From Acidobacteriota bacterium (GTDB taxonomy: Bacteria > Acidobacteriota > Terriglobia > Acidiferrales > UBA7541), in contig QHYZ01000047.1 of assembly GCA_003225295.1 (NCBI GenBank), positions 62,001-126,000 of the forward strand: 64,000 nucleotides of DNA, read 5' to 3'. Shown piece by piece: positions 44,834 through 54,920 of this stretch. The notes beneath the pieces were generated by a model. The model did not search any database and was not told the origin of the DNA. It saw nothing but the letters and a program-made list of their open reading frames with translations. Both the position numbers and the translations under genes were made by a program. The number at the start of each line of letters is the position of its first letter. The stretch's first letter is position 1.

Positions 44834-46246
44834 CTAATTCTGGGGCGCGATTTGGTATTGTTCCAGCTTGCCGTCCGGCATTTCGTAGATCGGGGCGCTT
44901 AGTTCTGTTTTTGGAAATTTGATGGTGTACACGCGTAGCTTCATACCCCCACGCAATTCCTGGTGAATCTGGATAAATTCTTCCGGCGTTCCCAGCGGGC
45001 CCAAGCTGCTGGCGAAATCCTTTAAGGCCTGTTCATTGAAATAAAAATTGGCGTTGTCCGTGAAGAGAGAGCGGTCAATCGTGCCATGCTGCAACCCTTC
45101 GAAGATTTTGCGCGCCTGCACCAGCTTGTCCGGAGTAGCCGGGTCATCGGTGGCGAGCAGCAGCCGTGCAATGCCCTTGGCGATCGCGCCCGAAGCGTCG
45201 GTGGCGTCCAGGTTTGTGAGCACCACCACGGCAACGCGCTCGTCCGGGAAGACGACATTTTCTGACGTGAAGCCCGAAACCTCGCCGCCGTGAGACAACG
45301 AACGATGGCCAAGCTCCGACCGGACACCCACGCCGAGCCCGTAACCCGTTCCCAAGCCATCCTTGAGCAAGACTTCCGTTTCAAAGTCGTGATAGGAAGA
45401 GGGTTTCATCAATTTCTGATTGATGATCGAAATGTCCCACTTTGCCAGGTCTTCCACGGGCATGGCCAGTTCGCCTGCCGCAAAGAGCCAGCCGCTTCCT
45501 ATCTTGGGCGCCGGACGCGGCGGGCCGAGCGCATAACGCAGGTAACCGATTGGATCTGTGTCGAAGAGCTTGGCCCTATCAATGTCGGTGACGCTTTTCA
45601 TGTTGAGGGGCGTAAATATCTTTTCCTGCAGAAATTGCAGCAGCGGTTTGCCACTGGCCTTTTCGACGATGAGTCCGGCGATGACATAATTCGTGTTGCT
45701 GTACTGCCACTTCGTGCCGGGCTCAAAATCGAGCGGCTTGCGCGCCCAAGTGTCCAGAATCCTTTCTGCCGTGACTGGCTGCAACATATTGGGCATCACG
45801 TAGTCCTGCGGCCAGAAGTCTTGATAGCCGGAGGTGTGTGAAAGAAGCTGGCGAATGGTTACTTCGTTCGCGCGCGTAAGTCCGGGAAGAAATTTACCGA
45901 CCTTATCATCGAGCGAAAGTTTGCCCTGTTCCTGCAGAAGCAAAATGCCCGCAGCCGTGAATTGCTTGCTGATGGAGCCAATGCTGAAACGCATTTCGGG
46001 CTTCGCCGGTGTGGCAGTATCGAGCCGCGCATTCCCATAGGCGTGCAGATAGGCGATCTGCCCATCCTTTACCACCGCGACGGAGGCGCTTGGTAGGCCC
46101 GTTTTGGCGAGCGCGTCGGTAGCCACCTTATCAATCTTGTGCTGCATTTCGGCCGGGAGCTGGTCCTGCGCATTCGCCCTGGCGCAGGAACACGCAAGGA
46201 TCAAAGTTGCCAAGCGGAAAGCTGAACATAAAATTGCACACCGCAT
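44834..46246 (-). CDS. Serine hydrolase, beta-lactamase (class C/PBP) family
   Basis: A 470-residue secreted protein with signal peptide MRCAILCSAFRLATLILACSC to NAQ. The ATG at 46246 is preferred over one 93 nt upstream because it carries GGAGG 7 nt before it. Active-site motifs are SISK (S91, K94), YSN in KWQYSNTNY and HGG in LSHGGEVSGF. A C-terminal domain of about 120 residues follows. Such enzymes are esterases or D-peptide hydrolases rather than true beta-lactamases. It resembles the serine hydrolase at 58.7 kb but lacks its TPRs. Confidence 0.9.
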   Translation of the reverse strand: MRCAILCSAFRLATLILACSCARANAQDQLPAEMQHKIDKVATDALAKTGLPSASVAVVKDGQIAYLHAYGNARLDTATPAKPEMRFSIGSISKQFTAAGILLLQEQGKLSLDDKVGKFLPGLTRANEVTIRQLLSHTSGYQDFWPQDYVMPNMLQPVTAERILDTWARKPLDFEPGTKWQYSNTNYVIAGLIVEKASGKPLLQFLQEKIFTPLNMKSVTDIDRAKLFDTDPIGYLRYALGPPRPAPKIGSGWLFAAGELAMPVEDLAKWDISIINQKLMKPSSYHDFETEVLLKDGLGTGYGLGVGVRSELGHRSLSHGGEVSGFTSENVVFPDERVAVVVLTNLDATDASGAIAKGIARLLLATDDPATPDKLVQARKIFEGLQHGTIDRSLFTDNANFYFNEQALKDFASSLGPLGTPEEFIQIHQELRGGMKLRVYTIKFPKTELSAPIYEMPDGKLEQYQIAPQN

Positions 46247-46368
46247 GAAAACCTCCTCCGACAAACTCCGCAGTGTAGCACGGGCCAATCGTGTGGCACT
46301 CGGACGCATCGTCCCGTTAGCGGAGCAGGCATTGAACACTTAGCGCAGGGCTGACTTTCAATCTCCAA

Positions 46369-47616
46369 TCAGATCGGCTCTAGGCTTTCTCGACAGTTGG
46401 CAACAATGAGCGTGATGTCGTCTTGCTGTTCGTTAGGATTGAATTGCCGAACTTCATCGAGAAGTGATGAAACCAAGGCCTGAGAAGACTCTCCACGATG
46501 CCGCTGTAGCGCTTCGATCAGGCGCTGCTCTCCGAATTCCTCTCCGGAATCGTTGAACGATTCGGTCATGCCGTCCGTGTAGAGAACCAGTGTGTCTCCC
46601 GGGAATAGCTGTCGCTCCTCCAGCATGCAATCCCAATCCTCAAACAGGCCCAGAACCGTCGCGATGGAGGCGAGCCGTTCCAAAGTGCCATCGCGTCGGA
46701 GAAGAAGCGCGGCAAGATGTCCGCAATTCGCGAAGCGCAACCACTTAGTTTTATCGTTATATTCCGCGAAGAAAAATGTTGCGTAGTCGCCGTCGGCCGT
46801 ATTCTCGTAAAACAGCTGATTCACTGATCGCAAGAACCGCCGCGGCTCGTCTGCGGCAATCGCGCACTGGCTGCGCAGGTTGGCCTGCAGATTGGCCATC
46901 AGCAGAGCGCCCGCGATTCCCTTACCTGCGATATCGCCGATCACTAGGACAAGTCGTTCTCGTCCGAGGTCAAGAAAATCGTAGTAATCTCCCCCCACCT
47001 CCCGCGCCTGAAGACAAGCTCCAGCATATTCCAGGGTGCGAACCGCTGGCATTCTTTGCGGAAAGGGCCTCGCCTGCACCTGCCGCGCGATTTCCAGGTC
47101 GCGCGCGGCGCGCCGTTCGGATTCGAGCTTTTGGGCGATGGTGCGGCGTTGCGATTCCACTCCAAGCGTTAATTCGTCGAAACCAGCAAGGCCGAACGAA
47201 TTCCCGTCCACATCCTCAAATCGTGTGAAGGTTCCGCCCCATTCCGGTACCTGTGGTGGAAAGTGAAAGCGAACTCCACGACCGCTCCATTCGTTGAACT
47301 TGGCGTTGACATCCTCGGTGATAAAGTAGATCCGGGTATCGTGCCCAATGAGTTTGTATTCCTCGGAGTCGGGGGTCGCCAGAGCTAGGGAGAGGCTCGC
47401 GTTGCCGTCCGGAGGCGCAATCTCGATCCACCGGCCGCCAGATTCAAAACGTTGATCCACCACTAGCCTGAAGCCAAGCTGGTCAACGTAGAATCGCAGG
47501 CTTCGTTCCTGATCGCGAACGAAGATCATGATGAAATGCAGGCAGAAATAGGGATCCTGACTGTCCAAGCGCAGAAGGGATCGGTCAATCCCAAAGGGTA
47601 GAGACGAGTCGTCCAT
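46369..47616 (-). CDS. VOC (glyoxalase-fold) domain fused to a SpoIIE/RsbU-type PP2C phosphatase
   Basis: A 415-residue protein from the ATG at 47616 (the frame is open 36 codons upstream, weakly supported). Residues about 24-150 are a VOC domain (HFIMIFVRDQERSLRFYVDQLGF to WGGTFTRFEDVDGNSFGL). A short helical linker with SERRAARDLEIARQVQ leads to the PP2C domain: EVGGDYYDF (208-214), VIGDIAGKGIAGALLM (226-240), LYTDGMTES and QQDDITLIV, with all metal-binding aspartates. SpoIIE-like phosphatases dephosphorylate anti-sigma-factor antagonists. The VOC domain probably acts as the ligand sensor in place of the usual GAF or PAS domain. Confidence 0.88.
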   Translation of the reverse strand: MDDSSLPFGIDRSLLRLDSQDPYFCLHFIMIFVRDQERSLRFYVDQLGFRLVVDQRFESGGRWIEIAPPDGNASLSLALATPDSEEYKLIGHDTRIYFITEDVNAKFNEWSGRGVRFHFPPQVPEWGGTFTRFEDVDGNSFGLAGFDELTLGVESQRRTIAQKLESERRAARDLEIARQVQARPFPQRMPAVRTLEYAGACLQAREVGGDYYDFLDLGRERLVLVIGDIAGKGIAGALLMANLQANLRSQCAIAADEPRRFLRSVNQLFYENTADGDYATFFFAEYNDKTKWLRFANCGHLAALLLRRDGTLERLASIATVLGLFEDWDCMLEERQLFPGDTLVLYTDGMTESFNDSGEEFGEQRLIEALQRHRGESSQALVSSLLDEVRQFNPNEQQDDITLIVANCRESLEPI

Positions 47617-48124
47617 CTGCGCGATTATACGTTTGAAGACTGTTTTTCCGGAAGGCCGGCATTGCGCGTGCACTCGGTCCCGAGATGTTGCCCCAGTCCG
47701 ACGTGTACTCACGAAACCGGACAAGTTCCCCGGTCCCCTTTCGCGCTGAATCCGCTGCGACGATTACGGCGCTTGCTCTGAAGTGCTTAGCGGTAGATGG
47801 GGCGGCCGTCGGTAGGAACCGATCTACAAACGATCGTAGGCGACTGATATACTTCGTCGGTGCTCTACGACCAACCTAGCTCTCAAAATGACTCCTCCGC
47901 GCGACCCGCCAGGTTGCGACCTCCATCGATCAGGTCCGCTTCTCCGAATTGAGGCGGAGCTGTCCATCCAATCAAGAGAATGCTTTGAGTGTTGGTGAAC
48001 CGGGGAGGACCGGAACCTCCAACCCGCTGTTAAATCCAGAAACGCTATGAAGAATGAACAGCAGGGTCATCATCTGGTGCAGGCGCAACCCTGATGGATG
48101 GTTGAAACGGCGCATAAATCCAAT
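47617..48124. other. 508-bp region holding the left copy of the tRNA-Lys repeat
   Basis: Contains no gene. Its only recognised feature is the tRNA-Lys 3'-end copy at 47992-48029, described separately. Confidence 0.5.
47992..48029 (-). repeat. Copy of the tRNA-Lys 3' end (att-like), left
   Basis: 38 nt that match the 3' end of the tRNA-Lys gene (54699-54736), including the T arm, acceptor strand and CCA, with two adjacent-region mismatches (CG for TC in the T loop). Same orientation as the intact gene and as the middle copy at 54196. Confidence 0.85.
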
Positions 48125-50251
48125 CTACTTCTCCTCAACGATGGCTGCGTCCCACGGCTTCAGTGTTAATTGCAGGCCCTGGGTCACAGGCGCCTGCGAA
48201 AGCAAATCCACGCCGGGACGGTAGGCATAGGCAAATGATTGGGCAGCGTTCGAATAGTTTAGGTAGTAGTGCACCATTTTGCCTGAGCGGTTCGCACCGT
48301 GCTTGACGCGAACCGGCGTCGGCAAGTCCTGATCAGGACCCGTTAACCCTGCCTGTTCCAGAGCATCCAGGATCACACTCTGCTGCAGCTTGTCGCTGAG
48401 TACGGTTCCTTCGTACGTCAAGGTGCCTTTACCAAAGGAATTGCGGGTAATGGCTGGATACTTTGCGAAGAAAGGATGATCGTAGTAGGCGATCGGTTTT
48501 GCGGTATCTGCGATCAGCATCTCCGCCCATTCGGAAACTCTATTGTCCGCACCGACTTGAAATGGATCATCCTTTAGCGCCAAGGGCCGGAGCAATGAGG
48601 AAAACTCCTGGTAGTGCAAGCCTGCGGCCTGGCGTAAAGGTCCCGGCGCCATTTCCCAGCGAACTGTCGAATATTCATTGCAGAATCCGCTCTTAAATGC
48701 GAGGACGAGGTTTCCGCCGCCTTTTACATAATCCACAAGTCTCCCAAGCACCTCATCGCTCGCCACATAAAGCGGCGGAACGAGAATCACCTTGTACGCG
48801 GAAAGATTTTTACTTTCGGGAAAAACGAAATCCACCCCGACGTTCAACCGGTACAGCGCACTGTACATCTGCCGAAGTATCGTGCGGTAGTTCACACGAT
48901 CGCTGAACTTCATAAACTCGATGCCGTAATAGGAATCGTCGCTGTAAAGAATCGCGACTTGATTCTGGCGCTGAAGATCGACGATTTCCGGACCGACCCG
49001 TCTCAACTCATGCGCCGTGAGGCTCACTTCGTCCTACGCGCGGCCCGGCGTCAGGTCGTGCCCCAACACGCCTTTCCAGTAGGTTTCCTGACCATAATGA
49101 ATCGAGTGCCAGTGCCAATACTCGACCATGTTGGCGCCTGAAGCGGCGTGTGTATACACATCCAAGCGTAACTGACCATCGTAGGGTGGAAATTGCTCTT
49201 TGGAATCCCATCCGATGGCCTCAGCGTTCGTTTCCGTGATCAGGTAATTTGTCTGCTTGAGCGAGCGGACGTAGTCGCCAACGTAAGAAGATGCTTCACC
49301 GTCAAACTGGTCCTGCGTTCCGTGATACGGGTTCGCTGCCGCGATGTCGAGCGTCTTGACCACTTCAGGCTCGTTCACTTCCGGGCGAGGAGGCCCCGCA
49401 AAGTCATGCATCACAAACTGATCGGGACGCTTGTACTCATTGACGATGGCTGCCTGCCAGGCAAGAAAATCGGTGGTCATCCACTGCGAGTAGCGCTCCC
49501 ATTCGAGCTTCCATCCAGGGTTGATAATGCCGTCGCGTGGCGGAAGCTCGGACCAATCGTTCAGGCGCTGTCCCCAATAGTTCAGCCCCCAAATCTTGTT
49601 GAGATTATCTGTCGTTTTGAATTTTGATTTCAGGTAATCGCCGAACCCAACCTGAACGTCGTGATTTGCCGCACCAGCCGAGGAAGTTTCATTGTCGATC
49701 TGGTAGCCGATGATCGCCGGATTGTTCTTGTAATGTTCCAGAATCTTTCGGGTCACGCGTTCGCAATAGAATCTGTAGGTTGGGTTCGAAAGATCCGAGT
49801 TTTGCCGATATCCGAAATAGAGATATTGCCCTCCCAGCCGCGTCACGACAATCTCAGGATGTTCTTTATAGAGCCAGGCAGGAATGGAGGCTGTCGGCGT
49901 GCCCATGATGACGCGGATGCCGGCCGCGTGGAGCTTTTCTACAGCACGATCCATCCATGCGAATGCAAACTTGCCATCTTCCGGCTCCCACAACCCCCAG
50001 CTGAATTCCCCGATACGGACGACGGTTATACCGGCCTTCTGCATGAGCTGCACATCCTGCTCGAGCCGGTCGTAGGGCATATACTCCGGGTAATACGCTA
50101 CGCCGTACAGCACGGTATCCATGCGATCAGCCCGGAAAGGTTCGCGGGCCTGGGCTTTCCCCGGTAGAGCAGTGCAAAGCAGGCCAAAGAAAACAATCCC
50201 TGCTCGAAGACTCCACGAAAGTGCAATGCGATCCCGTTCACAGGGAATCAT
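48125..50251 (-). pseudogene. GH42 beta-galactosidase with an internal amber stop
   Basis: Two frames in the same phase form one GH42 enzyme of 708 residues. The first part (from 50251) has a signal peptide, YGVAYYPEYMPYDRLEQDVQLM, acid/base E188 in QIDNETS and nucleophile E340 in LITETNAEAIGW. A TAG at 49036-49034 (codon 406, probably a Tyr codon originally) interrupts GHDLTPGRA from DEVSLTAHEL; the rest encodes the trimerisation and C-terminal domains. A GTG six bases after the TAG, with AGGA before it, could allow reinitiation. The enzyme would be secreted and cut galactosides. The gene ends just before the tRNA repeat and overlaps the lacI remnant upstream by 4 nt. Confidence 0.8.
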
Positions 50252-51266
50252 GACCTACCCTTTCCCGGATTCATCGCCGTTGAATCCCGCAGAACAAAAC
50301 TCGTCTTGAGCACATATTCGGTTCCCTTTGGATTCGGAGTCTCAAGTTGCACGTCATGCAGCAGCGCCTGAAACGCGAGGCGTCCCAATTCGGTCTGCGA
50401 CACCTCGATGGTCGTCAGCGGCGGGAGAATGTATCGCGACAGGTGGATATTGTCGAAGCCGATCACCGAAAGATCCTGCGGAACCTCGATCTTCTCGCTG
50501 TAGCACTTGTGCATCACCCCAATCGCCGTCGTGTCGTTCGAACACAACACTGCGCTCGGACGCAACGCCCCATTCAACAATTTCGCGAAGGCCTCTTCCC
50601 CACCCTCCAGCGTATGGTTGCCGCCGACGATTAACTCCGGATCGCAGGCCAATCCGATCTCGTCCATCGACTGGACAAATGCATCCTTTCGAGCAATGGC
50701 GGACTTCAAGGTCAGCGGACCTGTAATGAACGCGATCCTCTCATGGCGCAACGCCGCAAGATGTTGCACCGCCTGCCGGATGCCATTCAGATAATCGATG
50801 CCAATATTGCTGACCCGCGGCCGTGGCGGTCCGACGTCCACGAACACCAGCGGCACGTTGCGAAGCTTGAGATCCTCGAGCAGCGATTCTTCCATTCCGA
50901 ACGTCATGACCGCCACGCCTTCGACTCGGTGTTCCAGCATACGCCGCGCTGAAGTCTTCATGCGCTCGGGATCGTGAACTGTGGAAGTCACTAGGATTTC
51001 GTAGTTGTTTTGGAGGGCGGTCTCTTCGAAAACACGTACGCTCTCCGGGAAAAATGGGTTCGTGATTCCTGAAACGATCAATCCAAAAATTCGGCTCCGC
51101 CCGGAAACCAGAGCCCGCGCCTGAGTGCTTGGGAAATATCCGAGCTCTTCGATGATTCGCCACACGCGTTTCGCCAATTGGGGTTGCACGCTGGGATGAC
51201 GATTCATCGGCGCGACACCGTGGCGGTGGAAACTCTTGCGCGTTTGGCGATCTCGCGGATATTCAT
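50248..51266 (-). pseudogene. LacI-family regulator with frameshift in the DNA-binding domain
   Basis: An ATG at 51266 starts MNIREIAKRARVSTATVSR, a perfect LacI HTH, but a TGA follows after CGC CGA. One base is missing at about 51208: with it the frame joins MNRHPSVQPQLAKRVWRIIEELGY, and the effector domain (IFGLIVSGITNPFFPE, VIGFDNIHLSRYILPPLTTIEVS) runs intact to 50248. Total length with one base restored is 340 codons, as expected. Starting at 51207 instead gives a protein without HTH that cannot bind DNA normally. It would have controlled the GH42 gene, which it overlaps by 4 nt. Confidence 0.8.
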
Positions 51267-51313
51267 AGGTCTGTACTCAAAGGTCCGATTAGCGCCTTGT
51301 ATCGCTCCTCGCA

Positions 51314-52897
51314 CTATTTGCAGTCGTCCGATTGAAAAGCTCCCCGATCGGTTGCGCCACACGACGGCACGGCGTGGCCCCAAAGATCATGCTCGCCACC
51401 TTTTTCGATAGGCTTTCCGTTTTTTCTTGCGGGAGAAGCCGCCTGCAAACGATACCCAGTTAAAGAGAGTATCCCGTCAGTGCCTTGGCCAGGCGCAATC
51501 AGCTTCGGATCAACCGTCAGCGCGTGAGAATCGCTGGCCGCCACTTCCACGCCATAATAATCATTGGCATCGAACAGATTGTCTTTGCTCTCTCCAAAAC
51601 CATGGGCAGTTAGGTAAGCGCCGTCCGAAGCGCGCGAAACTCCATACGAAAACCGCGCTGTTCCAGCCACGTAAAAAATGTTGTTGTAAAAAGAGGTGCT
51701 GTCTGACCAGCCATGCCAATCCGAAAAAAGCAACAGGTCCACTGAATGATGTGGCCCGACGTAAATAGTGTTGTTGTAAATCAGGCTTTCTTTCACGGGA
51801 CCGGCGATATTGATGCCGCGCGTGCGGTCATTTTGGCTGATGTTGTAGCGCACTACCGTACCCGTGTTACCGGCGCTTTCTTCAGGCTTATGCCCGCCTT
51901 CGTTGCAAATCAGGAGAAAACCACCGTCGTTGTCGTGGCTGTAATTGTACTGGATGACGGTATTGCGGCTATTCCAGTCGGAATCAAAGCCCTCCCCGTC
52001 GCGCTGTCCTTTCGTTCCATAAGCCTCGTTGTGCTGAATCACCGTATTGTCGGCGCTCCAGGCCCAGATGGCTACGTTGTATCCATCCGACCTTTGATTG
52101 GCATGCCCGACAACGTTGCGTTCGACGATGGCGCCGTCTGTCGCAACCACCACGATGCCATCGCCGCCGATGTCATGCAGGTGGTTTCCCCGAAGCCGCA
52201 CCTCAAGACTCGGATTCCATCTCGAGCGAACCCACGAATCCGCCCAGCCGAAAATTCCGCTGCGGTCCACGCGGTAAATCTCGTTGTTCTCGATGCGTAA
52301 GTCGACAAAGCGGCTCGGTTTCTTGGCGCCCACCGAGGTGTAGTTAATTCCGCCATTCGGCTTGACGTCGTCCACTCCATTCACGTCGTGGATTGTCAGT
52401 GAACGAATATAGATGTGGTGTGCGTCGCCATAGTTTTCCAGCGCAACATGAACGCCACGTCGTTCGGCGCGTTGTGGAGCGGTGTTCGTAATCTCAAGGT
52501 CCGCAATTTCCCAATACTCCTGGTTTTTCAGCAGAACGGCGTCCTCGAACAAACCTTCGCCGTTGATCACCGGCTTCACTCCGCCGCCATACATCCCAAC
52601 TGTGATCGGCCGCCCCTCGACCCCCGATCCTTTCGGCCACAATTGTCCATTCCACATGGAGCTGGATTTCAATAGGATGCGCTCACCAGGTAGAAATGTT
52701 CTCGCATTCACTTTCTCCAACGACTTCCAAGCGCTCGCTGGACTTGTGCCCACGTTCGAATCGTCACCGGCTCGTGAATCCACGTAATAGATGTTGCTTG
52801 GAACGTCAGCACATCCGTCCGGCCTTCTCCCCGCACTGGCATCACCGTTCGAACCAAGGAGAGTGCCGAACAGAACGAAACCGAGAAGGCTCTTCAT
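51314..52897 (-). CDS. Secreted right-handed beta-helix protein (polysaccharide lyase-like)
   Basis: A 527-residue protein with signal peptide MKSLLGFVLFGTLLGSNGDASAG; the frame is open 55 codons upstream but without a signal. After YYVDSRAGDDSNVGTSPASAWKSLEKV, typical for parallel beta-helix enzymes, many short turns rich in N, D and G follow (LRGNHLHDIGGDGIVV, IERNVVGHANQRSDGYN, VIQYNYSHDNDGGF). Such folds occur in pectate lyases, alginate lyases and GH55-type enzymes; no catalytic site can be assigned. It lies between the lacI remnant and the receptor C-terminus, inside the tRNA-Lys island, and looks intact. Confidence 0.82.
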   Translation of the reverse strand: MKSLLGFVLFGTLLGSNGDASAGRRPDGCADVPSNIYYVDSRAGDDSNVGTSPASAWKSLEKVNARTFLPGERILLKSSSMWNGQLWPKGSGVEGRPITVGMYGGGVKPVINGEGLFEDAVLLKNQEYWEIADLEITNTAPQRAERRGVHVALENYGDAHHIYIRSLTIHDVNGVDDVKPNGGINYTSVGAKKPSRFVDLRIENNEIYRVDRSGIFGWADSWVRSRWNPSLEVRLRGNHLHDIGGDGIVVVATDGAIVERNVVGHANQRSDGYNVAIWAWSADNTVIQHNEAYGTKGQRDGEGFDSDWNSRNTVIQYNYSHDNDGGFLLICNEGGHKPEESAGNTGTVVRYNISQNDRTRGINIAGPVKESLIYNNTIYVGPHHSVDLLLFSDWHGWSDSTSFYNNIFYVAGTARFSYGVSRASDGAYLTAHGFGESKDNLFDANDYYGVEVAASDSHALTVDPKLIAPGQGTDGILSLTGYRLQAASPARKNGKPIEKGGEHDLWGHAVPSCGATDRGAFQSDDCK

Positions 52898-53074
52898 TCT
52901 TCGAGAATTCACCGATAGAGCGATCCTCCTCGACGCGAACCAACGATGCAGAAACCGTGTATTTTCCCGTTCCCGCCCCGGCAGATTCACGATCTCCCCA
53001 GGTCGGTGCCTGCCGGGGTCGCGTAGCGGCTCGCTGCACCGCGAACAGATCCTCTCCCTCAAGACGCTTGCGGC

Positions 53075-53203
53075 CTAGAACGTGAATCGCAGCGCAAACT
53101 GGCCGGTTCGCGGAGAGCTATTCGCGCCGGTTACGAAATCCAACGGCTGGCCCGCGCTAGCTTGGGTATGCGAGCCTCCGCAGCCGTTGATTCCAAAGTA
53201 TCT
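53075..53203 (-). pseudogene. C-terminal remnant of a TonB-dependent receptor
   Basis: On the minus strand a frame from about 53203 reads YFGINGCGGSHTQASAG, then GANSSPRTGQFALRFTF and a stop at 53075. The aromatic FALRFTF end and the TGANSSPR stretch resemble the last barrel strands of Oar-like receptors. No upstream receptor part exists; the sequence joins directly to the acetylesterase remnant in another frame, so a deletion probably removed most of a receptor gene. Confidence 0.4.
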
Positions 53204-54076
53204 CGAACACACTGTCCGGCGCGCCTTGCCAGTCATACGTCCAACTGCCCCCCGTAGCTATTTGCGCCGCGCCATCGTCGAAGTTGCTGAGGCTCAATGC
53301 GCCTTGGGGATCGTTCTCCGCGCGAAACAGTTCAAAATCATCGAACTCCGTTGAGAATTCCATGGGATGTGCTGCGTAGGAGTTACCTCCGCGGCCGAAG
53401 CCTCCCATCGCTCTACGATCGGCCTAAGGACAGGATCGCGCCGCAATGAATCCGGGTCCGTCCGTTCCTCGCCGGCAGTACCGGGCCAGACGCTCAGGAT
53501 GATTCCGACCGGCACACCGAGCTCCTTGTGCAAGTGGCGCGCAAGAAAGTAGCTCACTGCCGAAAACTTTTTCGCCGTCTCGGGCGAACATACTTCCCAC
53601 GCCGCTGGCAAGGTGTCTGACTGCGGCGCGACCGCAATTCTCTTTGGAACGGTGAAGAATCTTATTCCTGGATAGTCTGCCTGGAGTATTCCCTTGTCGC
53701 CGCCCGTGGCTCCGCTTAGGGCATAGGTCATGTTCGATTGACCCGATGCAACCCAGACTTCGCCTAGCATCACATCGCGGAACACAATTGTCTTCTTGCC
53801 TTGGATGATCAATGCGAAGGGACCGCCCACTCGCATCGCAGGCAGGATGACTCGCCAGCTGCCATTGGTGTCCGTAGTGGCTTGTCCGTTGCCAGTTCCA
53901 AGGCTGACAGAAATCTTCTCCCCCGGATCGGCCCATCCCCAAATGCGGATTTCTGTTTCTCGCTGTATCACCATGTGATCGCTGAAAATGTGAGACAGCA
54001 CCGGTTCCGCACAAAGGGGTGAGCGAAGAAACGCGAAGAACATCAAGTAATAAACCAATATTCTAAGACTTTTCAT
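53204..54076 (-). pseudogene. Sialate O-acetylesterase (SGNH) gene, truncated and frameshifted
   Basis: From the ATG at 54076 the protein has a signal peptide, a beta domain (SHIFSDHMVIQRETEIRIWGWADPGE) and the SGNH block I with the catalytic serine (GEVWVASGQSNMTY). At about 53345-53350 the frame breaks within TPTQHIPW; the next frame continues EFSTEFDDFELF to GGSWTYDWQGAPDSVFE. The C-terminal half with the catalytic Asp/His block is absent, replaced by the receptor remnant. So the enzyme, which would remove acetyl groups from sugars, is inactive. Confidence 0.7.
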
Positions 54077-54195
54077 TAAGCTGCATGCTCTCTATTCACG
54101 AGCTGAGGGTTTTGCAAATCAAGAGTGAACCACAATTTCGCATCTAAGGCCAGTTTGTCAGCTAAAACGAGTTCAAGAAAAATAGGAGGAAATTG

Positions 54196-54232
54196 TGGTG
54201 AACCGAGGAGGACGCGAACCTCCAACCCGCTG
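54196..54232 (-). repeat. Copy of the tRNA-Lys 3' end (att-like), middle
   Basis: 37 nt matching the tRNA-Lys 3' end with two mismatches, same orientation as the intact gene 0.5 kb away. It marks the right end of the decayed hydrolase cargo. Confidence 0.85.
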
Positions 54233-54673
54233 TCACCGCTCCCAATGCTAAGTTATTGATTCGTCTAGCTTCACCTGAATCCCCTCTCCTGCCTCTGCCG
54301 CGCAAGGCTCCCCTCTGCTACCATTCCCTTCCATGCGTCGCTACGATTTAAGCTCGCGTGACGAACCCAAGCCCATGACCATACTCCAATTCGTGAATGC
54401 CGCTGACATCCCCTGGCTTTCGAAGCTATGCCTCGCTGCAGTGCTCTACTTTTGCAAGATATTCGGTGGGCTTCAGCTCATGAAGCCTGTCACCATAAGG
54501 CCTCCTGAGCCTCCTGAGTAGGTAGGTTTTACTGCGGTAGATAAGATCCCCACCGTGGCGGTTACTATCAAAGCGCTCCTGCCAGCAAGCTTACCCGTAC
54601 TTTCACTCCCTCCTTCCTCGTTCGCCGTAGAACAAACGTAAAACCCTAACCCGCTGTGCTCCCCTCCCTACTC

Positions 54674-54688
54674 AAAAACTGCGTTTTT
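54674..54688 (-). terminator. Possible terminator of tRNA-Lys
   Basis: A short hairpin AAAAAC-TGC-GTTTTT, 11 nt beyond the tRNA 3' end in the direction of transcription. It is AT-only apart from one pair, so weak. Confidence 0.3.
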
Positions 54689-54699
54689 ATTGTGAATTT

Positions 54700-54774
<75 letters not shown>

Positions 54775-54920
54775 AGTTTGTGTTTAGAATTTTACACGGG
54801 CGAAACAATTTTGTCGAACAGCCCGGAAACGGTGATAGGGACTCGGTTTGACTTGTGATAAACAAAGCTGAAGGGCGCCCTCCAGGGTAAGTTCCCGCAT
54901 TCACAAAAAGACTACCAAAC

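Larger units (their letters stand above)
54077..54699. other. 623-bp region between island cargo and tRNA-Lys
   Basis: Contains the middle tRNA-Lys 3'-end copy and a possible terminator, described separately. A 62-codon frame at 54333-54521 (MRRYDLSSRDEPKPM) has one hydrophobic segment but no ribosome site; I do not count it as a gene. Confidence 0.4.

Noticed and set aside
54333-54521. 62-codon plus-strand frame with one hydrophobic segment
   Set aside because: No ribosome site and no conserved motif; lies within a decayed island edge.
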